From contig CAYVKL010000006.1 of NCBI GenBank assembly GCA_964452085.1, positions 1-64,000 on the forward strand: DNA of 64,000 nucleotides, written 5' to 3'. This document shows positions 1 through 12,950 of this stretch, in pieces. The translations under genes were made by a program, and so were the position numbers. Origin of the DNA: Methanobacterium sp964452085. GTDB taxonomy: Archaea; Methanobacteriota; Methanobacteria; Methanobacteriales; Methanobacteriaceae. The first letter of the stretch is position 1. Every line of letters starts with the position of its first letter. The notes beneath the pieces were generated by a model. That model saw only the letters and a program-made list of their open reading frames with translations, was not told where the DNA came from and made no database searches.

Positions 1-430
1 AGCACTCTGACCAGCAGTAACCTCAGCAGGAGCAGACTTAGTCACATTCAACGCAGCCGTAGTGTTAATAACCGTCGTAGTATTAGCAGTCAAATTACCC
101 GTCAAATTCGTAGTGTTACTTGAAACATTCACAGTGTTATTAATCAAACCAAGCGCACTAGAAGGCACCAAACCACGTAAATAGAAGAACACCGTTTGAC
201 TAGCATTCACACGTGAGAACACGTACTCATAAGGAGTCAACCAAGGACTCCAAACCACATTATCCAAACTATACTCCTGACTAGTAAGCCTACTATCAAG
301 AGTGTCTGAAACTTTAACATTCAACGCATCACTAGGTCCATAATTCGTCACACTAATCGTGAACACCAACGGAGCACTCTGACCAGCAGTAACCTCAGCA
401 GGAGCAGACTTAGTCACATTCAACGTAGCC
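1..430 (-). repeat. Near-identical 124-codon tandem repeat in the adhesin gene
   Basis: Bases 1-58 and 373-430 match with one mismatch (base 54 against 426). The offset is 372 bp, exactly 124 codons and in frame. The shared peptide reads LNVTKSAPAEVTAGQSA. Older modules in the same gene resemble each other only at the protein level, so this copy is recent or kept identical by gene conversion. The array continues beyond the left edge. Confidence 0.85.
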
Positions 431-3400
431 AGAGTATCAACAGTATTATTCACAGTATTAGAAGTTACATTAGACGGACTGGTACTACTATTAGCAGTCG
501 CATTATTCAACAAAACAGCACCATTAGGCGTAGAAGCATTCACAGTACCGTTAATCATTACCCGGAATATGTCTCCAACTCCCATGTATCCTGCTGGGAA
601 AATGGATGTATGGGTAACATTGATGACTAATGGGCCGCTGAAACCTGTCCAAACACTCCAGGCACCGCCGTTGACACTGTATGAATAGAATCTTGACAGA
701 TAGTAGCTGGAGAATGTGTCATCTGTCAGTGCAACATCTCGAGCTACACTTGGCCCGGTGTTAGTTAAAGTTAAAGTGTAAGTGAGGTTATTACCTGCAA
801 TTACTATATTAGATGGATTATTTTCTTTTAATAATGTTAAAACAGACCTTTGGGTCACGTTGGTTGTTGCTGTGCTGTTGTTATTATTAGGGTTGGGATC
901 TGTAGTGTTTGAAGTTACATTAACCGTGTTGTTGAGAATTCCTGCAGGTGCTGAGGCAATGACATTTGCTCTGATGCGAACACCGTTGGAACTTCCAGAT
1001 GTCATGTTACCCAGAGTAATGCTCCATGGGCTGGATGTGATTGTAGTCCATGTTCCAAAGTTTAAAGAGTATTCAGGATTGGTTAAGTAGGTGAACCAGG
1101 GTGCAGAGAAAATGTCATTCAAGGTTACATTTTCAGCTGTGTCTGGTCCCAGATTGGTAACGTTTATGGTGTAAGTAACCTGTTCTCCTGCGTTGACCTG
1201 AGCATCTCCATTTTTAATAACTTGAAGATCTGCTCCTATGATGTGTATCTGAGTACTATTGTTGGTGGTGTAATTTCTTCCACCACTGGCTATGGAAGTG
1301 TAGTTAAGATTAACAGCATTGGTAATGTTCTGTCCAGCCAGGGCAATGTTATTGTCCACTGTACAGTTGAATAAAATGGTTGAATTAAAGCTAGCTAAAG
1401 TAAGGGAAGGTCGGGTAAATGTCAGTAAGTTTCCAGCCTGGCTAAAGCTCCAACCAGGACATATCTGGGAACCTGTGACAAATGTCAATCCAGTGGGTAT
1501 TGTGTCACTTATTATTAGGTTATAGGCATCGGCTGTGCTGGATGGTGTGTGGGTGATGAATAAGGTATAAGTGAACTGTTCCCCAATATTTAGGTTGGTT
1601 TTGCTGGGTGTTTTGATGATTTGCAGGTTAGGTTCAACTATTCGTACGGTAGCTGTGTCTGAACCTGCGTTTACACTCACTCCAGTTGAGTTACGATAAA
1701 ATAGAGTTGCATTATTGGTGAGGTTCTGTCCATTACTATTTCCAGGAATATCCAAGACTAGAACTGTGTAATTTATGGTTAAATTACCTTCCTGAGTTAT
1801 AGTTACATTTCCAAAGTTGATTTCATATGTATTTCCACCTAGAGGGGTTACAACAAACTGGTTGACATTTACTCCAGTTGTAGTTGCAAAGGTGAATCCG
1901 CTGGCCTGTAGTCCTGCGGGTAGTACATCTATGATCCTTAACTCTGTGGTGGTTCCAATTGGTAAGTTAATAATGATCGATTCTGTGGCAGTTTCCCCTA
2001 TGGTACGGTTTACGTTTTTAACACCTTCCACATTCTTAGATACTCTTGGAGATCTGGTTGTTACACTTGCCGTGGAAGTTGCTATTATATTGTTAACTGC
2101 ACCGGCAGGTTGTGTTGGATCTCCTGTTCTTTTACCATCAGATGTTCCAGGGTTTCCAGGTGTAGCATTGTTAGTACCATGATCACCAGGTAGAGTTGTT
2201 CCAGTGGCATTAACTGTGTTGTTTAAGGTGGAATTGAAAATTACATCTGGTTTGACCGTGGCGTTGTAGGTTATATTGAGGTATTGGGTCTGGTTCAACT
2301 GGTTTATGGTGATGTTTAACAGGTTTCCAGTAGAGAAATTGGTGAATATGATGGAAGGATCACTAGGAGTTATGATCATGTTCAGATAATCAATAGTATA
2401 ACCATTCATTGGATCTATAACTATAACATCATAGACCGGAGCGCCATTGACATTGTTATTGTTTCGAACCACTATGTTAAAGGTTACAGTATCTGAACTG
2501 GTTAATACAGTAGGATTTGCAGTTTTTACAGTTGAAATCTGGGGAACGACAACATTAAGGGTTGTTGGACAAATACCAGTGATGGTTCGGCTGGCTCCGG
2601 TGGAGTTAGTGAAGTTTAATGTAGCGTTGTTGGGTATTTGAGTTCCTGCCTGGTTTCCTGCTATGTTGAGGACAGTTGTATTGAAGAGGAGTGTTATGGT
2701 TCCATTTTTAAGGCCAGAACTGCCATTATAAGTTACATTACCCAGGTAGAAAGTTAGTGGGGATATTGAACTGGGGGTAATTGGGATGAAGTCTAAAGAA
2801 GTACCGAAATCAAACCCACTGGCTATGATACCAGAATCACTCCGTTTAATCAGAGCAGAGCCTGAATTATAACCTAAATTAGATAGTAACGTGTCAATTA
2901 GGGATACATTATCTGTTTTTCCTTCAGGAACGGTGAAATTGAATTGATAAGTCACCACTTCACCAATGAAAACATTAGGATTAGTGGAATCAGGTTCAGA
3001 AGTGGCATTAACTGATTTAATTATGGCTGGTGTAACTGTTCTGAAAGTAACCACATTAGAGGTGTTGGTGTAGTTCCGGGTTTCATTGAAACCTAAAGGC
3101 ATGGATGAATATTGTATATTTGCCAAATTGGTGAAGGTGGAGTTGGTGTTCACATCTGGCCTTACTTTCAAGAAGATGTTGAAGATTTGTGAGGCACTTG
3201 CAGCTAATGAAGTTGTTGAATTAGCAGTTATCGTAACGGTGTTGACGTTTCTGGTGAAAGTGTAGCCTGAAACTGGTGTGAAACTGAAACTACTATCAAA
3301 TAGATTTGGATCTAGGATATCAGTAATAATAATCTGATAAGCCGGTGAAGAACCAGTATTATTCACTGTGAAGTCTATCTGAACATCATCTCCACCATCT

Positions 3401-6400
3401 ACTACCGTAGGCGTTGCGGTTTTGGTGATATTAACATTAGGTTCTATCACTGTTATGGTGCTGCTGGAAGTATTTCCAGTGATGTTCTGAGAAGGGTTCA
3501 GGGGATTAGAGTAATATACAGTAGCATTGTTGGTTAAATTGGTTCCATTAACATTTGATGTTACATTCTGGACAACAACCAAAAAGTCAAGCGTTATGTT
3601 TCCTGCGCTGGTACAGTTTAATGCGCCTAAATTAAATTCTAGAGTTCTGTTGGCAAATACCGTGATTATTGGAGGATTATTATCAACTGTTACTCCACTT
3701 TTAAGGGTTAGAACTGTGCTACCATTTACATAGTACATACCAACGGGTATTGCATCAAGTATTATGAGACGATCAGTTGATCCAACCGGCAAAGTAATGG
3801 TTATTCTGTAGGGAACTTCTGTTCCAACAGGCACTTGGGTGCTTCCAACTACTGATTTAGTTATGGTAGGTGCTAAAGCAGTGACTGTGGCTGTTTGAGT
3901 GACTCGGAGAGTGTTTGGAGATATTCCATCTCCAGTTCTTTCTCCAGTAAGGGATCCTGGGAGTCCGGGAGTGGCATTTCCAGTACCATAAGGACCTGGT
4001 AAACTAGTACCATTGAAAAGAACCGTGTTATTGGTTTGATTAGAGTATTTAACCAGGGTATTCAATGCTGCAGTATAGACTATATCAACATATTGACTGG
4101 TATTCAGCTGTGTGATGTTGATGTAGAGGTTAGTGGAATTTGAATAGTTGTTATAAACTATCAGAGCAGAACTGGGCGTGATTGACAAGATATTAAGATT
4201 ATAATAACCAATCAGCGGATCTAAAACTTGTATGTCATATAATGGAGCCCGGTTGGTACCCCCATTATTAGTGACCCTCACCGTGAATGTGATGGTTTGA
4301 TCTCCTTGAGCTGTAGTGGGATTGGCAGTTTTAGTAACCAGAAGTTCCGGAATTTGTACCCTAAGGTTAGGTGAACTACTTGTTCTACTTTGAGTTTGGC
4401 CTGTGGCGTTAGTGCAGTTGAAGGTGGCTGTGTTGGAGATAGTACTGCCCCTAGTGTTGTTGTTATTGTTCATAACCACTGCTTTGAAGATTAAACTTAT
4501 GTTACCATTTTGAAGGCCGTTAGTTCCCAAGAAAGTTATATTGCCAAGGTTGAATGTTAGCTGTGGAATTGTGGTGTCAAGAATGTTTTCGTAAGTGTTT
4601 ACTGTGGTGAAGGTAAACCCAGTAGCGGTGATATTTTCATTATTTCTTTTTATCTGAGCTGAATTTGGAATATAGTATAAACGGCCAGCTGTCAAAATGT
4701 CCTGTAAAACCACGTTGAGTGTTTTTCCCTGGGGAACAATCAGATCAAGGCGGTAGGTGACAACTTCTCCAATGAAAACATTCACCGGGTTGGTTCCTGT
4801 GGAATCTGGTTCTGATGTGGAATCCACGAATTTTCCGATGGATGGCGAAACCGTGGTGATGTTCACCACATTGGAACTGTTGGTATAATTTCGGGTCTCG
4901 TTGAAACCAGGTGGCATGGATGAATACAAAATACTTGCCCAGTTCTGGAAAGTAGAGTTGGTCGGTGCATCGTTATTCACCGTCACATTAAATCTGAAAG
5001 TCAAACTTGTTCCATTATTAATGAAAGTGCCAGTATTTGCTGTGTAAAGCACAGTACTGCCTGGGGTAAATGTGAATCCAGATGGGGTTATCCATTCAGT
5101 AACCGTAGTGGAATTAAAGAGGACTGCATTTAACACATCACTAAGAATTACCTGATAAGCTGGAGATGTACCAATATTGTTAACAGTCAAAGTAACAGTT
5201 ACCACATCCCCCCCATCCACAGTAGAAGGACTAACGGCCTTGTTAACTGTTAATAATGGCTCCACAATATTAGCATTAACCGTATTGTTGAATGGTCCAC
5301 GGGTATTCTCTGCCCAGGTCAAACTCATGGTATTGGTCTTGGTTTGACCCGCCTGATTACCAGTTTGATTGAGGACCGTAGCATTAAGATCGATGTAGAA
5401 AGTGTTGTTTGTGGAAAAACTCATGTTGGTTGTTCCATTGAAAAGGAAAGTTATATTTTGTCCGCTGATTGATGGTGGGACTATTAAAGTACCCAATGTA
5501 CCTGCGAATCCAGTGGTGTTTACGTAATAAGAGTTTAAAACATAAGAAAATCCTGGAGGTAATATATCTGTAACTTGTAAATTGGTCATCAAACCTTGTG
5601 GTAAAGTTACTCTGAGACGGTAGGTAACCACTTCACCTATGGTAAGGTTTCCGGTTGCTCCGTGTATGCTGGAATTAACTATGGTCTTATTTACTGTTGG
5701 ATCTCCTGTTAATAAGGTTGCTGATCCAGTATTGGTATAATTCCTGCTGTTGGTATCTGGACTGCTCCCATTCCATGGTAGTGACCAGTAGGTGGCGTTA
5801 GCTATGTTAAGATAAGTTGGTCCAATGTAAGGTGTGTTTAAAGTAGTTATATTGAAGTAGAAATCCAGTGTCTGTCCTGGATCTATATTTCCCCAGCTAA
5901 ATGTTGTTATGTTGCTAGGATATGTGAATGTGAATCCGTTCTGATCGTAACTTACCACACTTGCAAGGTCGAATATGCTGCTTGAACCATTTAATGGGTC
6001 AGTGATTATAACATGCTGAGCCCGGGCAGAACCTGTATTGGTTACCCTAATTCTTACCTGTACTAGTTGTCCTCCTTGTACAGTGCTAGGGGTGAAAGTC
6101 TTAGTAACATTCAAGAGAGGTTGTATTATGTTCACTGATGCATTTCTAGTGATTGGTGTGTGTCCAGGATTATTCCAATCCATAGTAGCAGTATTTTGTG
6201 CAGTCACATTAGTTGAACCTGGATAAGGAGTATTATTATTGGCTCTTACTGTTAGGTTAATGTAGAATGTGCTGTTGGCTGTAGTGTTGGTTGCACCCAC
6301 AAAGGTAAAGTTCAATGTGTTGCCTACTTGGCTGAAAGTTAGTGGTGCCAGAGTTCCGGAGTATCCTGTGAGATCAATAGCATGTGATAAATAAGATAAT

Positions 6401-9400
6401 CCCGCTGGAAGGACATCCCTAATATAGAGATCCTGTATTTGACCAGCCGGAAGGGTAACTGCAAGTCTGAAAAGACCTCGTTCCCCTATAGTTAAGTTTG
6501 GAGTAGAACTTACCCCATCTAGAGATGAAATATAACTTTTTGCAAAGTTTACGTCCCTTACTTGTACTGAAGCACTGGAACTGATGGGAGTTGTAACATA
6601 ATTCGGACTTTCGGGTGGGGGTAACGATGTATATTTGGTAATGTTGACCGTGTTATTTATGAACTGTCTTGGATATACTGTCCCATTTAAAGTAGCATTA
6701 TAGGTTATGTTAATGGTACTGTTAGTTCCGTTAACAGCAAAAATGGGGTACAGTGCAGTGAAATTTAAGCCGTTGGTTGTGAAAAGGTCCATAAGAGTTA
6801 GGCCAGTAATAGCTGTTCCATTTACGTATTTAGCTGCGATACTAATTGAGGATATGTAGCCAGGGTTAGCAGTTAGAAGGTTGTCTTTAACCACTACATT
6901 GTATGCAGGGGCATGACCAGTATTACTAATAATGATAGTGTAAGTCACCACATCTCCTGCCTGGAGCCCTGTAGTGGGAGTGGCGGTCTTGTTAATGTTT
7001 AGTTTGGGCTCACCTGTGACTATGGAAACTATTTTGTTATCTGAAAAAGTCTGCTGAAATGTGTTGTTGTAGTTAATATTTAAAAGGTTTGTGAGGTACA
7101 AACCATCAACCATTGGATCCCCAGTGGCTGTAACAGTGAAAAGTATATGAGCATGACTCATTGGCTGAGTAGCGTTGTAAATATTACCATAATTGAAACG
7201 CAAAGTGTTTTGAGTGGAATCAACCACTAAGGAAGGGATTACTCCACTTAAAATGCTTAAATCATCATCCAGTGCTAATCTCCATTGCCCTGCAGGTGGT
7301 GCGGTATCGCTTGGTGAAAGAGGTGATTGACCAGTGGTGAACTGATTTGCCCTGAGGAATGGTATGGGAAGGTAGTCCACAAGATAAAACTGTTCTAAGT
7401 TTGTTGTTGGAACATCTACATGTAGAGAGAATGTGACTGTGTCTCCTGGTTGTATAACATAGGGTGGGCCAGTAGGATCGTTTCCATTGATTTTATAGAT
7501 TTCTTTTGCTGGAGTAGGAGTCACAATGATAACTCGACTGCTACTTCCATCTGAAACTCCACTACCACTGTTTACAAGGTTTGCATTTATGGTAACACTA
7601 TTATCTACCGGATCATTGGAGACAATGGGGTGATTAGGGGGGTTTGCATAAGTTATGTTGATCTGGGACCAGAAGGTTATGTTTCCCTGGGTTGCACCAT
7701 AATTTGTGCCTGTGTAATTTCCTCCTTCTAAAATTCCAGAGTAGCCATTATCTATCAATAATTGAGTTATATTAAATCTTAAAGTTGTGATACCAGTGAT
7801 TGAGTTGTACGTCCACTGGAACTGAGGGTTCGGGTTGGGAGTTAGATTGAAATATAGTATTCCTGTAGAGCCAGATGGTAAGTGTACTTGTAAGTAAGGC
7901 CTGTGACTTGCATCTGTTAAGAACCATTGTCCATCACCTAAAGTGTCGGTAATGACAACATTACCCATACTGAAATAGTCCGACACTTGGAAGTTAAGAT
8001 TGTAACGTAGTATGTCAGTTGGTTTAGGTGTTGGAGGTGTACTTTCATCCACAACTCCTTTTTGTATAGCAAGAGGTTTTAAAGTAAGGGTGTAAGTAGA
8101 ATTGGAGGAAACATTTACACTGTTGTAGGTAGCTGTAACATTAGCCCTGTTGGTGGCATTGGCCCAGGTACCAGTATTATTGTTCAGGACATTTTGAGAA
8201 TTGTTGTCAAACTTAGGAGCATATAGTTGGTAGGTAATGATGCGATCAGGACCTAAAACCCCTGTTATACTAGTAAAGTTGATCCAAAGTAATCCACCAG
8301 GTGTAATAAGGGATGGTTGTTGTCTTATTATACCCCCAGCTGAATCGATTACTTGAAGGAATTGTAAGTTACCTGGAATAATATCACGAACATCAACTGG
8401 ACTAACAGTTTGTCCATTAGCAACATCAACAGTAAGGGTGTAAGTATGAGGGTAGTTTCTACCAGTTGCAGTTTCCGCTTCAGGTGCATCTGATGTTTTA
8501 GTAAGTATGATCACCGTCGGAGTAACCTGGGCTGTAGAGTTATTTCCCCTTATAGGTGTTCCACCAGTTTCATTGGCACCAAAGCGGAATACTGGGTATC
8601 CAGTAATATTTAGGGGAACTCCAAGTGTGGAGTTACCAAGTAAAAGTGCATTTACATTTATTACAGCCGGAGGCTGGCCTTTTGTGTAACTTCCCAGTGG
8701 ATATTCAAAAATGTAAAGCTGGGATCCTGGGGTTCCTGTGACAGTCAGTCCAGAAAGGGGGTCAATTAAAGTTCCACTAGGTGGAAAAGTCCCAACATTA
8801 GTTACACTTACTGGAGAACCAAGGAATGTAGCACTGTTAAACTGGATCTGTGGAGGTAAAATGAGTTGGACTGTCGGGCCGAATCCAGTTTCATTACCCG
8901 TGTTGTTAAAGGTGAGTTGGAAGTTAAAAGTCTCATTTAAAAACTGTGAAGATGGAGCACTAATAGAAAGAGTGGGTTCTGGTCCCAACTGGAAGTTGAC
9001 CCCTGCGTAGAAGTTGAGGTCGTTAGGATTGTTACTGGGAGATACTGTGACCATTTTCCTGATGGTCATATGCCCCGGATAACTGGCTGAAACAATAAAG
9101 TTTCTTTCATTACTCAAGAAGGCAGCTTGATAGAATCCACTAGAATCAGTGGTAGTGCGAGCAACTTCAGTTCCATCCATTGAATTTACAACAACAGTTA
9201 CTCCGGGGAAAGAGCTTCCGTTAGTACAACGGATGACATTACCATTTATTACGATGTCTGAAACTTGAGATGTGGAGTTAAGGGAATTGTTGGTGGGATT
9301 TTGTGGATCTTGGGGGGATCCAGAATTATTATTAGAATTAGAAAGAGATGATTCTGAAGTAATATTATCTGTTAAATTTTCTGAAACAAGATTGTTATCA

Positions 9401-9522
9401 GTTAAATAGTTCGAATTTTCATCAATGTTTTCTGCTGCTGAAACTGCGCCAAAGGCGAAAAAAACAGTTAAAGCCAATAGAGTTATAAATATTAATTTTC
9501 TATGGTCCCTTGTCCCCAACAT
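1..9522 (-). CDS. Giant DUF11-repeat adhesin-like surface protein (partial, C-terminus off window)
   Basis: The frame stays open from the ATG at 9522 to base 1: 3174 codons with no stop found. Residues 1-30 are a signal peptide (MLGTRDHRK, a hydrophobic stretch, then VSAAE). An Asn/Ser-rich spacer follows. Residues about 90-165 look like a carboxypeptidase-regulatory/CnaB-like beta domain. The rest is back-to-back DUF11-type modules with recurring motifs such as ITKTATPT, VTYTI, NTGxxxAY and DVLPAG/DILPPG, and many N-x-S/T sites. Such proteins are the 'adhesin-like proteins' of Methanobacteriales, secreted and probably held on the pseudomurein wall; binding to a host or syntrophic partner is inference. 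No cell-wall anchor is visible because the C-terminus lies outside. It is transcribed away from the cooT-like gene, from a TATA box near 9600. Family confidence is high; the ligand is unknown. Confidence 0.9.
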   Translation of the reverse strand, partial: MLGTRDHRKLIFITLLALTVFFAFGAVSAAENIDENSNYLTDNNLVSENLTDNITSESSLSNSNNNSGSPQDPQNPTNNSLNSTSQVSDIVINGNVIRCTNGSSFPGVTVVVNSMDGTEVARTTTDSSGFYQAAFLSNERNFIVSASYPGHMTIRKMVTVSPSNNPNDLNFYAGVNFQLGPEPTLSISAPSSQFLNETFNFQLTFNNTGNETGFGPTVQLILPPQIQFNSATFLGSPVSVTNVGTFPPSGTLIDPLSGLTVTGTPGSQLYIFEYPLGSYTKGQPPAVINVNALLLGNSTLGVPLNITGYPVFRFGANETGGTPIRGNNSTAQVTPTVIILTKTSDAPEAETATGRNYPHTYTLTVDVANGQTVSPVDVRDIIPGNLQFLQVIDSAGGIIRQQPSLITPGGLLWINFTSITGVLGPDRIITYQLYAPKFDNNSQNVLNNNTGTWANATNRANVTATYNSVNVSSNSTYTLTLKPLAIQKGVVDESTPPTPKPTDILRYNLNFQVSDYFSMGNVVITDTLGDGQWFLTDASHRPYLQVHLPSGSTGILYFNLTPNPNPQFQWTYNSITGITTLRFNITQLLIDNGYSGILEGGNYTGTNYGATQGNITFWSQINITYANPPNHPIVSNDPVDNSVTINANLVNSGSGVSDGSSSRVIIVTPTPAKEIYKINGNDPTGPPYVIQPGDTVTFSLHVDVPTTNLEQFYLVDYLPIPFLRANQFTTGQSPLSPSDTAPPAGQWRLALDDDLSILSGVIPSLVVDSTQNTLRFNYGNIYNATQPMSHAHILFTVTATGDPMVDGLYLTNLLNINYNNTFQQTFSDNKIVSIVTGEPKLNINKTATPTTGLQAGDVVTYTIIISNTGHAPAYNVVVKDNLLTANPGYISSISIAAKYVNGTAITGLTLMDLFTTNGLNFTALYPIFAVNGTNSTINITYNATLNGTVYPRQFINNTVNITKYTSLPPPESPNYVTTPISSSASVQVRDVNFAKSYISSLDGVSSTPNLTIGERGLFRLAVTLPAGQIQDLYIRDVLPAGLSYLSHAIDLTGYSGTLAPLTFSQVGNTLNFTFVGATNTTANSTFYINLTVRANNNTPYPGSTNVTAQNTATMDWNNPGHTPITRNASVNIIQPLLNVTKTFTPSTVQGGQLVQVRIRVTNTGSARAQHVIITDPLNGSSSIFDLASVVSYDQNGFTFTYPSNITTFSWGNIDPGQTLDFYFNITTLNTPYIGPTYLNIANATYWSLPWNGSSPDTNSRNYTNTGSATLLTGDPTVNKTIVNSSIHGATGNLTIGEVVTYRLRVTLPQGLMTNLQVTDILPPGFSYVLNSYYVNTTGFAGTLGTLIVPPSISGQNITFLFNGTTNMSFSTNNTFYIDLNATVLNQTGNQAGQTKTNTMSLTWAENTRGPFNNTVNANIVEPLLTVNKAVSPSTVDGGDVVTVTLTVNNIGTSPAYQVILSDVLNAVLFNSTTVTEWITPSGFTFTPGSTVLYTANTGTFINNGTSLTFRFNVTVNNDAPTNSTFQNWASILYSSMPPGFNETRNYTNSSNVVNITTVSPSIGKFVDSTSEPDSTGTNPVNVFIGEVVTYRLDLIVPQGKTLNVVLQDILTAGRLYYIPNSAQIKRNNENITATGFTFTTVNTYENILDTTIPQLTFNLGNITFLGTNGLQNGNISLIFKAVVMNNNNNTRGSTISNTATFNCTNATGQTQSRTSSSPNLRVQIPELLVTKTANPTTAQGDQTITFTVRVTNNGGTNRAPLYDIQVLDPLIGYYNLNILSITPSSALIVYNNYSNSTNLYINITQLNTSQYVDIVYTAALNTLVKYSNQTNNTVLFNGTSLPGPYGTGNATPGLPGSLTGERTGDGISPNTLRVTQTATVTALAPTITKSVVGSTQVPVGTEVPYRITITLPVGSTDRLIILDAIPVGMYYVNGSTVLTLKSGVTVDNNPPIITVFANRTLEFNLGALNCTSAGNITLDFLVVVQNVTSNVNGTNLTNNATVYYSNPLNPSQNITGNTSSSTITVIEPNVNITKTATPTVVDGGDDVQIDFTVNNTGSSPAYQIIITDILDPNLFDSSFSFTPVSGYTFTRNVNTVTITANSTTSLAASASQIFNIFLKVRPDVNTNSTFTNLANIQYSSMPLGFNETRNYTNTSNVVTFRTVTPAIIKSVNATSEPDSTNPNVFIGEVVTYQFNFTVPEGKTDNVSLIDTLLSNLGYNSGSALIKRSDSGIIASGFDFGTSLDFIPITPSSISPLTFYLGNVTYNGSSGLKNGTITLLFNTTVLNIAGNQAGTQIPNNATLNFTNSTGASRTITGICPTTLNVVVPQISTVKTANPTVLTSSDTVTFNIVVRNNNNVNGAPVYDVIVIDPMNGYTIDYLNMIITPSDPSIIFTNFSTGNLLNITINQLNQTQYLNITYNATVKPDVIFNSTLNNTVNATGTTLPGDHGTNNATPGNPGTSDGKRTGDPTQPAGAVNNIIATSTASVTTRSPRVSKNVEGVKNVNRTIGETATESIIINLPIGTTTELRIIDVLPAGLQASGFTFATTTGVNVNQFVVTPLGGNTYEINFGNVTITQEGNLTINYTVLVLDIPGNSNGQNLTNNATLFYRNSTGVSVNAGSDTATVRIVEPNLQIIKTPSKTNLNIGEQFTYTLFITHTPSSTADAYNLIISDTIPTGLTFVTGSQICPGWSFSQAGNLLTFTRPSLTLASFNSTILFNCTVDNNIALAGQNITNAVNLNYTSIASGGRNYTTNNSTQIHIIGADLQVIKNGDAQVNAGEQVTYTINVTNLGPDTAENVTLNDIFSAPWFTYLTNPEYSLNFGTWTTITSSPWSITLGNMTSGSSNGVRIRANVIASAPAGILNNTVNVTSNTTDPNPNNNNSTATTNVTQRSVLTLLKENNPSNIVIAGNNLTYTLTLTNTGPSVARDVALTDDTFSSYYLSRFYSYSVNGGAWSVWTGFSGPLVINVTHTSIFPAGYMGVGDIFRVMINGTVNASTPNGAVLLNNATANSSTSPSNVTSNTVNNTVDTLATLNVTKSAPAEVTAGQSAPLVFTISVTNYGPSDALNVKVSDTLDSRLTSQEYSLDNVVWSPWLTPYEYVFSRVNASQTVFFYLRGLVPSSALGLINNTVNVSSNTTNLTGNLTANTTTVINTTAALNVTKSAPAEVTAGQSA
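2100..5725 (-). repeat. Two diverged ~1.81-kb super-repeats inside the adhesin gene
   Basis: Marker motifs recur at an offset of about 1809-1815 bp. The ATGGATGAAT block occurs at 3101 and 4916, and the GTACCAT block of the Gly/Pro-rich linker at 2174 and 3983. The protein motif VDGGD followed by SPAYQ lies near 3400 and 5210. Each unit is about 604 residues and contains several DUF11-like modules in the same order, which points to duplication of a multi-module block followed by divergence. The outer boundaries are approximate. Confidence 0.65.
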
Positions 9523-9597
9523 GTAACCACCAATTAAATAATGTCATTGTTTGATTCCAACAATATTTTTAGAGTACCATTATCTATGATGAAAGAG

Positions 9598-9608
9598 TTA
9601 TATATATT
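9598..9608 (-). promoter_or_regulatory. TATA box of the adhesin gene
   Basis: On the minus strand this reads AAATATATAA, about 75 nt before the adhesin ATG, in a strongly AT-rich spacer. Transcription would start near 9573. The 9523-9863 spacer holds only this promoter and that of the cooT-like gene; I see no RNA gene in it. Confidence 0.5.
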
Positions 9609-9863
9609 TATTTACGAACCATGCGTATTTTTAAAAAAAAAGTTCAATTAAAGTCTAAATTTTGTTAAAACTTATTTAATTAATTAAAATTAAGTTTAAA
9701 TCAATAATACTACTTTTTTAAGCTAAAATCTTTTTTCATTTAAATTCAATGATTAGAAAAAAATCATCTTTAATCAAAAATATCAAAAAAAGTATTTAAC
9801 TCAGATGAATGAATACTTTGTTAGGAAATCTAGGTTTATAAATATAATTTAAGAGGGAAAAAA

Positions 9864-10061
9864 ATGTGCGAATCAACTGTTTACGACAATAAAGGGATTA
9901 AACTAATGGATGATGTGATTCATATTAAAGTTTATGGGGATAGAATCGAAATGGTGGATATTTTAAACCAGGGACGGACTGTAGAAGGGAAAATAGTTGA
10001 ATTAGACTTGGAAAAACATAGTATTTTTATAGAAGTTGATGAAAAAGGGCTGGTTAAATAA
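9864..10061 (+). CDS. CooT-like small nickel-binding protein
   Basis: This 65-residue protein begins MCESTVYD and ends in a beta-rich segment (IEMVDIL, EGKIVELDLEKHSIFIEV). The pattern fits the CooT family (formerly DUF2097). Rhodospirillum rubrum CooT is a homodimer that binds one nickel through Cys2, and Cys2 is present here. An SD-like GAGGG lies 7 nt before the ATG, and a TATA-like element (TTTATAAATAT) lies near 9834-9844. The gene converges on the mvh operon, whose large subunit needs nickel, so a role in nickel supply to hydrogenase is a reasonable inference. The family assignment is from recalled sequence pattern; function in methanogens is not established as far as I know. Confidence 0.7.
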   Translation: MCESTVYDNKGIKLMDDVIHIKVYGDRIEMVDILNQGRTVEGKIVELDLEKHSIFIEVDEKGLVK

Positions 10062-10204
10062 AATCAATCATAAAAACAGTTTTTATTAATATTTTCTAAA
10101 TATTTAGTTTTTTTTTAAAAAAATAACTTAAATTATATGCCTATTTTTTAATATTTGATAAATTTTATTTTGATTGAAAAATAATTTATTGCAATGCGAA
10201 TCTA

Positions 10205-10235
10205 AAAATAAAAAAGTGAGGTGGAATATTCCACC
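10205..10235 (-). terminator. Terminator of the mvhDGAB operon
   Basis: A perfect 16-bp palindrome (GGTGGAATATTCCACC, 10220-10235) is followed on the minus strand by TCAC and a T-rich run (10205-10215). It lies 36 bp past the mvhB stop codon. Confidence 0.75.
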
Positions 10236-10270
10236 AAATTTGTTTTTGTTTTGTGTTTTGGACTATTGGC

Positions 10271-11515
<1,245 letters not shown>

Positions 11516-11531
11516 CACCCTCTAAAATGTA

Positions 11532-12950
<1,419 letters not shown>

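Noticed and set aside
1..430. Repeat at the left edge as a CRISPR array
   Set aside because: The repeat is in frame, 372 bp long and codes for a protein module; there are no short repeats with regular spacers anywhere in the window.
782..9010. Many plus-strand open frames of 60-120 codons opposite the adhesin gene
   Set aside because: They lack ribosome sites and are the antisense shadow of a 3174-codon frame that has a signal peptide and consistent repeats.
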